Shown: one piece after another, positions 15,319 through 22,222 of the stretch
Layout of the letters: each line of letters opens with the position of its first letter
How positions within the stretch are numbered: the first letter of the stretch is position 1
Virus record (IMG/VR): IMGVR_UViG_3300048922_000447
Span: 1-23,150 of that record
DNA from: a virus
Length of the DNA: 23,150 nucleotides
Reading direction: 5' to 3' (one strand)
The notes under the pieces: model-generated
Databases searched by the model: none
What the model saw: the letters and a program-made list of their open reading frames with translations, nothing else
What the model was told of the DNA's origin: nothing
Position numbers and translations under genes: made by a program

Positions 15319-15927
15319 TTACTGGAGATCGGAGACATACGATTGCAGAGTTTCGACGTAGGGCGTGTACTGCTTTTCCCACTCATCGTCACCTGACAGC
15401 ACGTTGCTTTCGTCATGCCGGTAGACCTGCGCAACTTTCCAGCCACCTTCGGTCTTCTCGATCAGGTACTTGAAGTGCGCTCCCATCTTCCTGGCCCGCA
15501 GTTGGTCTGAAGTCCCTGTTGAGCTTGAAGGAGTGGCATTGGTGATCTTTGCGAAGGCGATCGCCCGTGTGTCGGTCTCCTGCTTGACCTGCAGAATCTC
15601 TCGGTCATAAACGGATCGCCAGCACACCGCTCTGGAGCTGTTCACCGACTGCTCTACGGCACCTGTCGACACGCTGGCCACGTCGAATCCATTCACATCT
15701 TTCTGGACAAAGGACTGGCATCTGGCGAGCTCTACAGCTTCCTTGGTGTCTAGGTAGCGCCACCACGTCTTCAAGGCCTGGTCAGGCGATGTGGTATTGA
15801 TCTCGAAGTCATAGCTGACAGTCGCTGCTGGCGCTTCGGACGGCGAACTCGTGCCTAAGGCAGACGACACCTTGTCGCAGGACGTGAGGATCAAGCACAG
15901 GGGCAGGAGGGCAAGTGCCTTTCTCAT
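15319..15927 (-). CDS. Predicted outer- or inner-membrane lipoprotein
   Basis: A 202-residue protein with a type II signal peptide: positively charged start (MRKALALLPL), hydrophobic core and lipobox L14-T15-S16-C17. Asp follows the lipidated Cys, which by the +2 rule favours inner-membrane retention. The mature part is alpha/beta (PDQALKTWWRYLD, then GGWKVAQVYRHDES), somewhat like small NTF2-fold lipoproteins; I do not assign a family. The start at 15927 is preferred over 15936 and 15972 because the signal peptide begins there and a GAGAA lies about 9-10 bases upstream. It is transcribed against the tail genes and sits like a phage-carried cargo (moron) gene that could alter the host envelope. 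Confidence 0.75.
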   Translation of the reverse strand: MRKALALLPLCLILTSCDKVSSALGTSSPSEAPAATVSYDFEINTTSPDQALKTWWRYLDTKEAVELARCQSFVQKDVNGFDVASVSTGAVEQSVNSSRAVCWRSVYDREILQVKQETDTRAIAFAKITNATPSSSTGTSDQLRARKMGAHFKYLIEKTEGGWKVAQVYRHDESNVLSGDDEWEKQYTPYVETLQSYVSDLQ

Positions 15928-16121
15928 AAAGTCCATTTCTCGATGGCGGGTAAGATCGTGGCATTCTGCCAATCATGCGGCCTGCTGGCTAGGCGAGCGG
16001 CCAAGTGATCAGCGCGAACAAATCCCGCGCCACTAAATGCGATCTCACCGTTTTGTGGCGCGAGACAGGCAAAGGGGCCTTTGAATGTTGTTGTGTATTG
16101 CTCCAATTTTTAAACTAAATG

Positions 16122-16146
16122 AGTGCTTTCAGTACGCTGTAGCACT
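16122..16146 (-). terminator. Possible terminator of the PIN/ATPase operon
   Basis: AGTGCT (16122-16127) and AGCACT (16141-16146) form a 6-base stem just past the PIN gene stop. On the minus strand it is followed by an A/T-rich stretch (CATTTAGTTTAAAAATT). The stem is short and the U-run imperfect, so it is only a candidate. Confidence 0.35.
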
Positions 16147-16157
16147 GGATTATGTAA

Positions 16158-16673
16158 TCATGTTTTCAAGATCCATTCTGTAGGTATAAAGTCCGCGTTT
16201 CCAACTAAGGCCACAATGCGTTCGCACTCAGATGTAGGGGAAACCCAAATTATTTCGCCGATACTTCCAGAGTGTTGTCCTAGTATTTTGAATACCGCAC
16301 GTGCAGCATTGTCGTTAGATGCTATGATGCTTTTAACCAGAATGGCAGCATCCACAACGTGTGCGTCTTTCTTTGCAATCAGCTTCTGGGTGTCGCTAAT
16401 TTGTGCTGCGTCAATTATTTCCGAGACACTAGATGTTATATTAACTCGGTCTATTTTTTTCTTCGCGGTCATCGACGAGTGCCATCTAGTCGAATATAGA
16501 GATTTATGCTTGTTCCATTCATCTCGTAAAGTTGGGCAGAATACAGCTCTCGCCTCTGACTCTAATATGGCTTTGAGTACCTCTCGAGCCCCTTTCGAAA
16601 CTGGGTTCTCTGATACCCCTGCTGCCCTTGCCACGTCAGCATCGACAACAAAACTCTGGCACTTAATTTTCAT
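16158..16673 (-). CDS. PIN-domain nuclease-like protein, partner of ATPase
   Basis: A 171-residue protein. It shows a PIN-type acidic set: D11 (VVDADVA at the end of strand 1), E52 (RDEW), D103 and D108 (KKDAHVVDAAIL), and D121 (IASNDNAA) after a beta strand, in the canonical order. PIN domains are Mg-dependent RNases/nucleases of toxin-antitoxin, RNA decay and defence systems. Start 16673 is chosen because AGAGG lies 9 bases upstream and PIN strand 1 begins there; the frame is open to 16712. It overlaps the ATPase end by 11 bases, so the two are translationally coupled. Both are AT-rich relative to the phage genes, a sign of recent transfer. The likely role is an ATPase-controlled nuclease effector. 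Confidence 0.75.
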   Translation of the reverse strand: MKIKCQSFVVDADVARAAGVSENPVSKGAREVLKAILESEARAVFCPTLRDEWNKHKSLYSTRWHSSMTAKKKIDRVNITSSVSEIIDAAQISDTQKLIAKKDAHVVDAAILVKSIIASNDNAARAVFKILGQHSGSIGEIIWVSPTSECERIVALVGNADFIPTEWILKT

Positions 16674-17970
16674 TTTCAGCGGCCTCTTCAGCGGCCTCTT
16701 CAACGGCATCAAGATATTCTTGCTCTACGTCTAGGGCCACGCTGTCGAAATCTTCGGGCCAGTCGCCAAACGCGCCAAAGTTATCCAGCTTTGATTTATT
16801 TATCTGAGTCTGACCCGTTGTTGGGTCTTGAGTGAACCAATTTAAATTAACTTGTTCGCCTTTGAGAAAGCCTTTTGCAACCAATATTTGAATTCCGCGA
16901 ATTAGTATGGAGCTATGAGTTTCGATGACTACGTGTACGCCGCCGTCAATCACAGCGCTTGCGATTATTTTGGAAAGCTCATACTGAGCTCGAGGGTGTA
17001 AATGAAGCTCCGGTTGCTCCACATATACAACTTGCCCCTTCTTAGCTGAAAGCAGTGCGACGAGTACTGGCAGGGTTTGTGAGACGCCAAACCCTACATC
17101 AGCAATATTTACATAATCAGATTTGGCCGCCGCACATCCTCTATGTCGGGAGATTAGGATCTCGAGGCGCGTATCATTTATTGGAGAAATGTCAATTGAT
17201 GTGGCCAAACCCAGATCTTTCAATTGAGCGATCAAAGTTTTAAATTTTTGTTGGTTGGTTCGTGTGTTTTTCCAGCGGCTGATGATACTGGCTATGTATC
17301 TTTCAAAAGAGCCGGGGAATTTTGATTCGGATGAGGCTACTTTGTACGATCTTTCCGGATTTCCTCGTAGTCCGGGAACGTGAATCAAATCTGAGGTTAG
17401 TCTTTTCAAACCCTCTGCTGGCAGTACGCCTGCGGAGAATGGTAATCTTTTGGAAGAGTGGAGTTTCAGCCCCAAAAAGCAACGATCCCTGACCACTCGC
17501 CAACTCAGTCCTTCAAAGTTTTCAAATACACCCTTGAATGGTTCAAATTTTTCGTTTGTCAGAATGGATTGGATCTCAGTGTTTTTCATTCCTAGGCGGA
17601 TTTCAGATCCCTGGTTGAAATCACCTCCACTCATGCTCATTTTTTCAACGGTTATTCCGCGCTTTGCATTGAATTTGTAAGATGCGGTAATGCTCTTTTC
17701 AGCAGATTCAAGCGTGACGCTAAATGAGTTTAGATTCGATTCGGGAACTTTTGATATTATTTCGCTGGAGTCGGTTAGTCTGACGTTTGCACCGTCTAGA
17801 AGAAGCGAGCCCGAGTCAAATTCATTCTCAATCGACTGCTTCATTAATAGTAGAGGTTGCATAAAACTAGATTTGCCTGAGCTATTGGCTCCGGCAAGGA
17901 TTGTTAATCCACCAATTTCAATAGAGCGTGGTTTGGCTATGGATTTGTAGCCTTCAATTGTTATCTTCAT
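16663..17970 (-). CDS. AAA/ABC-type ATPase (OLD-like, DUF3696-like C-terminus)
   Basis: A 435-residue protein starting at 17970, with AGGAGGGG about 4 bases upstream; the frame opens earlier at 17997 but without a ribosome site. The N-terminus MKITIEGYKSI leads to Walker A G27-ANSSGKS (27-34). A long insertion follows, then the Walker B/D-loop region VVYVEQPELHLHPRAQ and the H-loop ETHSSILIRG. The C-terminal DNFGAFGDWPEDF stretch resembles DUF3696. These RecF/OLD-type ATPases act as sensors in several defence systems (Septu, PARIS, Gabija), each with a different nuclease partner. Here the partner is a PIN protein. The C-terminus ends in an acidic EEAA repeat encoded by a 12-base tandem repeat (16678-16701) that also supplies the next gene's ribosome site. 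Confidence 0.85.
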   Translation of the reverse strand: MKITIEGYKSIAKPRSIEIGGLTILAGANSSGKSSFMQPLLLMKQSIENEFDSGSLLLDGANVRLTDSSEIISKVPESNLNSFSVTLESAEKSITASYKFNAKRGITVEKMSMSGGDFNQGSEIRLGMKNTEIQSILTNEKFEPFKGVFENFEGLSWRVVRDRCFLGLKLHSSKRLPFSAGVLPAEGLKRLTSDLIHVPGLRGNPERSYKVASSESKFPGSFERYIASIISRWKNTRTNQQKFKTLIAQLKDLGLATSIDISPINDTRLEILISRHRGCAAAKSDYVNIADVGFGVSQTLPVLVALLSAKKGQVVYVEQPELHLHPRAQYELSKIIASAVIDGGVHVVIETHSSILIRGIQILVAKGFLKGEQVNLNWFTQDPTTGQTQINKSKLDNFGAFGDWPEDFDSVALDVEQEYLDAVEEAAEEAAENEN

Positions 17971-18351
17971 GACCCCTCCTTGGGGAAAATTTTGCATTTA
18001 TATCATTCTCCGCGTTCAAAAGGGAACTGGACATTGGCTCAGGAAGCCTGGAGATACGGGGATCAAAGGGATTGATGCGACATTGCTAGCCCGGCTGGCT
18101 GTAGCGTTACCCATCGGATGCCACCGCCTTGAGTGACTACCTTCTGTCCAGGGAACCTTTGAGAGGGGGGGGGGCGCTCGTCATGGGCGAATCGTTAGGA
18201 CGTTGGCCGGGCAACGAGTAATGGCAGACGATTCGGCTTGCAGCCGGGCCAGTTCGCACCGGTGGTTCGCACGCAAGGTTCGCAACCACTATGCGCGAAC
18301 CTGGTGACTACAATTGCACATCAATCTCTCCCGCGCATGAGGAGTATATGT
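17971..18351. other. 381-base divergent intergenic region
   Basis: This region separates the leftward ATPase operon from the rightward HEPN-like gene and must hold both promoters; I see no convincing -35/-10 pair. It contains a run of ten G (18165-18174), a possible slippage site. Near its right end is a cluster of GTTCGCA words (listed separately). No open frame with a ribosome site is apparent. Confidence 0.6.
18252..18302. promoter_or_regulatory. GTTCGCA repeat cluster, candidate operator
   Basis: GTTCGCA occurs at 18252, 18265 and 18278, exactly 13 bases apart each time. An inverted copy makes an 8-base palindrome with the last (AGGTTCGC 18276-18283, GCGAACCT 18295-18302). It lies 50-100 bases before the start of the HEPN-like gene, the right place for a regulator-binding site or 5' UTR hairpin. 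Confidence 0.45.
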
Positions 18352-19134
18352 ATGTGGGTTTTTGAGTTGACTGTGCCTGGCGTTCGCCTTGAGATGGAAG
18401 ACCGTCAATTGTCTTGGGAACTGGAGGGCCTGCTTCGGCACCTTGAAGGGAGTTTTTTTGAAGCCAATACAGCTCTGAACCTATTTCATCAAGCTCGGAT
18501 AATCGATTTCCAAAATTCGTCGTTCAGTCCCGACGACTGGGAGAGGGATAGGGCGCGCCGCAGCGAGATACAGGACGCGCTGATCAACGCCAGGGGTGGC
18601 TTTAGTCATGACCACTACATGGAGACCTATTTCGAGGCTGAGGTTATTCATAAGCGGGAGAAATGGTCTAAAGGCCATATCCCCCGGGAGCTGAAGCACA
18701 ACGTCGTTTTCATCTACGCCAGAGCTTTCCTCTACGCGATGGACGCGTTCGACAAATTCCTCACGGTTCTCAGCAAAACTGACGGCGTACCTCCAGAAAT
18801 CGCCCACTTAAGCAACAAGATGAATGAGCACTTCCCTGATTTGCGAGGTGTCAGGAATTCAGCTCAGCATCAGGAGGATCGAGCGAGGGGGCTCGGAGTG
18901 CGTGGGGCTAAAATAGACCTCAAGCCGATCGACAACACGCTAGTAAAAGCCCCGGGCGGGGCGTTGATGCTGAACTGCTTGAATGGATCAAAGTACGGCT
19001 CAACAATGGCTGACGGGCACTACGGCGAAGTTGATGTTTCTCCCGAATCGATGGAGCGCTTACAGTCTGTGCTCATTGAGGTGCTGAATTGCTTCAACTG
19101 GAGCGGTCCCAAGCGGCACCTTCCTAGCGACTGA
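18352..19134 (+). CDS. Hypothetical helical protein with HEPN-like RNxxxH motif
   Basis: A 260-residue protein. ATG 18352 is chosen because GAGGAG (18339-18344) lies 7 bases upstream; the frame is open from 18238. Residues 15-180 are predicted helical. A hydrophobic helix VFIYARAFLYAMDAFDKFL (about 119-137) is followed at 168-173 by R-N-S-A-Q-H, which fits the Rx4-6H catalytic motif of HEPN ribonucleases and is placed in the last helix as in that fold. HEPN proteins are frequent defence and toxin effectors. The C-terminal 80 residues look beta-rich. The assignment rests on one motif and helix order, so it is tentative. It lies between the ATPase-PIN operon and an HNH nuclease gene. Confidence 0.6.
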   Translation: MWVFELTVPGVRLEMEDRQLSWELEGLLRHLEGSFFEANTALNLFHQARIIDFQNSSFSPDDWERDRARRSEIQDALINARGGFSHDHYMETYFEAEVIHKREKWSKGHIPRELKHNVVFIYARAFLYAMDAFDKFLTVLSKTDGVPPEIAHLSNKMNEHFPDLRGVRNSAQHQEDRARGLGVRGAKIDLKPIDNTLVKAPGGALMLNCLNGSKYGSTMADGHYGEVDVSPESMERLQSVLIEVLNCFNWSGPKRHLPSD

Positions 19135-19243
19135 CGAGCCATTCGTGATTGTGACTCTCACTGCTGGTTCGTCCATTCAAGCTCCGGCAATGGCGTGACC
19201 TGGGCGGGCCGCCTGTTGAGAAATGTTGAGGTTGCCAGTCGAT

Positions 19244-19291
19244 GGTTTCCACTGGGGTTTCCACGGTATGGCAGCCTTGCCAGTGGGAACC
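19244..19291. repeat. Direct and inverted repeats upstream of HNH gene
   Basis: GGTTTCCAC occurs at 19244-19252 and 19256-19264, one helical turn apart. GGTTTCCACTGG (19244-19255) pairs with CCAGTGGGAACC (19280-19291) over 12 positions with one G-T wobble. A further pair of TGTTGAG words 10 bases apart lies at 19214 and 19224. The 291-base gap between the HEPN-like and HNH genes otherwise shows no gene. Confidence 0.5.
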
Positions 19292-19425
19292 GGCCCAGCG
19301 CGGCCAGTTCGAATGACCACATCAAAACCACGAATCTCGCCGGCTAGCATCAGCCGATGATGGCAGGAGTGCCATTATGTCCGTCTGCGAATAAGATCTG
19401 ACCACTTTTCTCAAGGGGAGTCGCT

Positions 19426-20178
19426 ATGGCGAGGACGGCGGTAACTGAAAAGATGTATCAGGAGGCTTATCGCCTTGGTGCAAATATCTGGAGCCGCAGG
19501 ATTACTCCCTCCGAGGCGCGGAGAACGCTGGAGAATGAGTACGGCTTGAACGCAAAGACGGCAAGTGCATATCTGGGTGCGTATGACGGGCTACGTAGGG
19601 GGAGAACCCTAAAATTGACACCTAAGGTGGAGGCGTTGAGGTACATGATTAGTCAATTGAAAAATGATGTCGGCCACTCTGCTTTGCTGCCCGCTTTGCA
19701 ATCGTTGGGCGGCCATATCGAGTACCTTGATTCTTTCCCATCTACCAAGCTGTCCAAGCAATCATCACTCCGGAACCTCTATGAGGAGTTGCTTCCAGAA
19801 TTGTCGCCTGTGGCGAAGGCTGCCGATGAAGACGAGACTTTTGCTCAACAGGTCGCCGACGCAATTGCTGACTCTGCTTTTGACCGAGCCAAACGTCTTG
19901 CCCATGCCAATCCTGTGCCTCTGGTAAGGCACCAGATTGTAAAAACATTTCGCCGCAATCCCGATGTTGTGGCAGAGGTACTGCTTCGTGCCAAGGGAGC
20001 TTGTGAGGGGTGTCGTTTACCCGCTCCATTTCAGCGTCCGGATGGCAGTCTCTACCTGGAGGTTCATCACATAACGCGCTTAGCTGATGGGGGGCACGAT
20101 ACTGTAGAGAACGCCCTTGCCCTGTGCCCAAACTGTCACAGAGAAAGGCACTATGGGCGACAGCTAAATCCAGCGTGA
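19426..20178 (+). CDS. HNH endonuclease
   Basis: A 250-residue protein with AAGGGGAG (19413-19420) before ATG 19426. The C-terminal 60 residues form an HNH nuclease: C193-x2-C196, the catalytic EVHH (214-215), N229 and C234-x2-C237-H238, with DGGHDTVENALALCPNCH characteristic of McrA-like enzymes. The N-terminal ~105 residues (TEKMYQEAYRLGANIWSRRI, ending LGGHIEYLDS) match an accessory helical domain that I recall upstream of HNH domains in many bacterial proteins. A modification-dependent restriction role is plausible but the target is unknown. It is followed directly by the tandem repeat array, with no clear terminator between. Confidence 0.85.
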   Translation: MARTAVTEKMYQEAYRLGANIWSRRITPSEARRTLENEYGLNAKTASAYLGAYDGLRRGRTLKLTPKVEALRYMISQLKNDVGHSALLPALQSLGGHIEYLDSFPSTKLSKQSSLRNLYEELLPELSPVAKAADEDETFAQQVADAIADSAFDRAKRLAHANPVPLVRHQIVKTFRRNPDVVAEVLLRAKGACEGCRLPAPFQRPDGSLYLEVHHITRLADGGHDTVENALALCPNCHRERHYGRQLNPA

Positions 20179-20210
20179 TAGTTCCGGCTACTTTGACCAT
20201 GCCTTTACGA

Positions 20211-21007
20211 AATGTGAGACAGGCATGAGACGGAAGCCGCATGACTTGCGCGTCCGAGGCCAGGTGCCAGGCCGTGCCGGTTAAGACTGGTGGTCGGCAA
20301 CGTCTCACATTGCCGGTGATACTGGACGCTATTTTGACCACGCTTTGACGGATTACGGGCCAGGCAGAACGCGGTGGGGCCGGGTGCTGGTCGTCTGAGG
20401 TCTCCCGGTACTGGAAGCCGTCAAAGTATGGGCCCTGTGGCCATATCGCACCCCTGATAGGCCTAAGACGGATTTTGGACAGCTTTGGACGCATCCTCGC
20501 AGGCTTTGCGTAGTGGTGCTGGCGCTATGGCACGTGATGGCTGGGCTGCCGGCCTGGCGGTGGTCTGTTCCGGCTGTACACTCGTCCAGAGTCGCCGGGC
20601 GAAACTAGACCAGCACTAGACGATAACCGACGGGGGTCGGCCGCCTAATCCGCTAGGTCACTGGCTGGCTTGGCGTGGGCCTAGGTGTGAGGGACTAGCG
20701 TGGGCAATCCCCTTTAATACCGAGGCCGGAATTCTGGACAGGCTCTGGACGGATCGGCGCCAGCACCAGCAGGTTGAATGGCGTTGGAGCGGTGATTTAC
20801 TTGGAGCGCGGAGGCTGGCCACCATCGACCGGCGCGTGTCCGTCCAGAATGGCCAGGGGCGGCGAAATTCTTGACAGGCCTTGACGGATTCAGCCGCTGG
20901 CGCTTCATCAGGATCGGCTGTAAGCCTTTCTGCGTAGGGCTGGAGTGATATCTGATTTACCTGTGGGAGCGGAGGTCGTCAAGAATTTCCGGGTGTGCTC
21001 GTCAAGG
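20211..21007 (+). repeat. Tandem array of six structured non-coding units, period 120-140 bases
   Basis: Each unit starts with two direct copies of a short word, GAC-to-GAC 10-11 bases apart. Direct-copy starts are 20211/20226, 20331/20343, 20471/20483, 20604/20615, 20731/20744 and 20864/20879. In five units an inverted copy lies about 65-95 bases downstream: 20301-20311, 20418-20428, 20583-20593, 20839-20850 and 20977-20989, plus a second at 21000-21007. Words differ between units (TGAGAC, TTTGAC, TTGGAC, CTAGAC, CTGGAC, CTTGAC) but the three copies agree within a unit, so the inverted copy can pair with either direct copy. Wobble pairs in units 2 and 3 are U-G on the plus strand, hinting at a plus-strand RNA. 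Unit 4 lacks a clear inverted partner. Confidence 0.75.
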
Positions 21008-21255
21008 GAAAAACCGGCAGTCACGAACCTGTCAAAACCTGTCATGCCGAGACTGCGAAGGGGGCGACCAAAGTGATCAAATCTCGGTCGGTGGGCACAC
21101 CGTGGGACCGGGAGCCAGGCCACCACCTCGGATGAGTAATGGTGGAGATCACCACGCCCTAGCGGCAAAAGGGCTCCGAGACGAAGATGCCCAGTGCATT
21201 TGCCAGCCGTTGTCGATCAACTATGGTTCTTCGACACCCCATTGGAGCGTCATGG
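21008..21255. other. Region between tandem array and next gene
   Basis: This stretch contains two ACCTGTCA words 10 bases apart (21028 and 21038), the reverse complement of the TGACAGG of the last array unit. It also has short hairpins such as CCGAGA/TCTCGG (21047-21052 with 21082-21087). No coding signal is seen until GGAG at 21244-21247, which serves the gene at 21256. Confidence 0.5.
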
Positions 21256-21471
21256 ATGAAAGAATTACGTACCGTCGCCGAGGTGCTTGAGCGCCTCAGT
21301 CACAACCAGGATGCGCTGAGGGCGTCAGTGGAGGAGCTGGCCAAGTGGGTTGGCGAGCGGGGATCTGATGCCGTGGTGGGAAACGTCAATGGCGCATTGG
21401 CGACCATGGACGATAACATCGACGCGGTGCGACAGGGGATCGCAGAGCTGGTGGCAGCAAGCGTCCGGTAG
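21256..21471 (+). CDS. Small hypothetical protein
   Basis: A 71-residue acidic, helical protein (starts MKELRTVAEVLERLSHNQDA; middle SVEELAKWVGERGSDAVVGN). ATG 21256 is favoured over the longer frame from 21187 and over ATG 21252 because GGAG (21244-21247) sits 8 bases upstream and the helical domain starts there. I recall similar proteins from Pseudomonas islands but know no function. No partner gene is obvious. Confidence 0.65.
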   Translation: MKELRTVAEVLERLSHNQDALRASVEELAKWVGERGSDAVVGNVNGALATMDDNIDAVRQGIAELVAASVR

Positions 21472-21660
21472 CCCTGCAGAGCCGGCCGGCCAGCGTTGGC
21501 GAAACTACCAATATCGAGCGAGTCGACGTTCTTTGATGATCTGGCAAAGTGGTGGTACCTGACAGCAGGCTGGAACTGGCTGGCGGTCAACGCTGGGTTA
21601 ACTACCCGGATACTGGGCGGTTATCAGATAATCAGGCGCCACCACATCGAGGGCCGCACC

Positions 21661-21864
21661 ATGTCCGTTATCGACTGCGATTACTTACCCCAATCGGAGC
21701 TGGTCCAGTTCCCACCAGAGCTGGCGCTACTGATCGTCAGGAAGGCCGGTGCCATGGCCGAGGCCTTCGAGAGCAAGGCGCTTGACCAGATGACCATGAA
21801 CGCCAGCAGGGCACTGCGCGACGGAATGGAGCCGCGCCGGATCATCAGGCAGATGGGGCTGTAA
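21661..21864 (+). CDS. Small hypothetical protein
   Basis: A 67-residue protein (starts MSVIDCDYLPQSELVQFPPE, ends RRIIRQMGL), predicted helical with a Met/Ala-rich middle. ATG 21661 has GAGGG (21649-21653) 7 bases upstream; an upstream in-frame start at 21496 would add 55 residues of unconvincing sequence. No family recognised. The end GMEPRRIIRQMGL may be a short DNA-binding-like helix. Confidence 0.6.
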   Translation: MSVIDCDYLPQSELVQFPPELALLIVRKAGAMAEAFESKALDQMTMNASRALRDGMEPRRIIRQMGL

Positions 21865-21867
21865 TTA

Positions 21868-21919
21868 CGGGGTTTCCCCGCAATTGCCTGGTCGAGGTGT
21901 TGCTGTCATCGCAACACCT
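21868..21919. terminator. Two hairpins after the 67-residue gene
   Basis: CGGGG/CCCCG (21868-21872 with 21876-21880, TTT loop) starts four bases after the stop codon. A 9-base perfect stem AGGTGTTGC/GCAACACCT (21895-21903 with 21911-21919) follows. Neither has a U-run, so they may end transcription inefficiently or act as RNA stabilisers. Confidence 0.45.
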
Positions 21920-21986
21920 GCCGGCGAGCACTCACGGTCATTGAGTGGTGAAGCGCCACCCCACCGTTTTTGGGGGAACGGTACCC

Positions 21987-22050
21987 GGCTATACACAAAC
22001 CCCCTGGGCATCGCTTTAACAATGGCTATACACAACCCCCCTGGCATCGC
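21987..22050. repeat. Imperfect 27-28-base direct repeat
   Basis: GGCTATACACAAACCCCCTG and eight more bases (21987-22014) recur as 22024-22050 with one base missing and one changed, a 37-base period. Such a pair could be a regulator-binding site or a duplication scar. Confidence 0.7.
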
Positions 22051-22184
22051 CGGTTTCCTCCATAGAAGCACCGGATTCAAATCGTTAATTACAGTGCACA
22101 TGCCGACAGAGCCTGCGTGTTTGTAAGAGAAGGCTTACGACTTTTCAGGCGAATGGCTTACAGAGAAGCCGCCTGTGCATGCTA

Positions 22185-22204
22185 TACTGTATAAATATAC
22201 ACAT
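22185..22204. promoter_or_regulatory. Near-consensus LexA (SOS) box
   Basis: TACTGTATAAATATACACAT matches the enterobacterial SOS box at 16 of 20 positions, with the invariant CTG (22187-22189) at the right distance from CAC (22200-22202) instead of CAG. A TATACT at 22183-22188 could be an overlapping -10 element. The altered second triplet lowers confidence in tight LexA binding. Confidence 0.45.
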
Positions 22205-22222
22205 ATTGACTGATGTGGATTC

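Noticed and set aside
15924-16106. Minus-strand 60-codon frame upstream of the lipoprotein, starting with TTG
   Set aside because: Rare start codon, overlaps the lipoprotein start, no recognised family. It could be a degraded fragment but cannot be supported.
19742-20494. Minus-strand 250-codon frame across the HNH gene end and array start
   Set aside because: It overlaps the HNH catalytic domain and repeat units, with no ribosome site or protein-like motif.
20211-21007. CRISPR array
   Set aside because: There is no constant repeat and no unique spacers; words vary per unit and occur in direct and inverted copies, and no cas gene is present.
20211-21007. Integron cassette array (attC sites)
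   Set aside because: The direct word pair plus single inverted copy does not fit the R''-L''/L'-R' order, core GTTRRRY/RYYYAAC boxes are missing, units carry no genes and no integron integrase is present.
20714-21168. Two minus-strand frames (64 and 86 codons) within the tandem array
   Set aside because: Their sequence is dictated by the repeated words and boundaries do not follow the unit period; coding does not explain the covariation.
21883-22126. Frames over the duplicated repeat, both strands (78-80 codons)
   Set aside because: No ribosome site, no motif, and they span hairpins and the direct repeat. Treated as intergenic.
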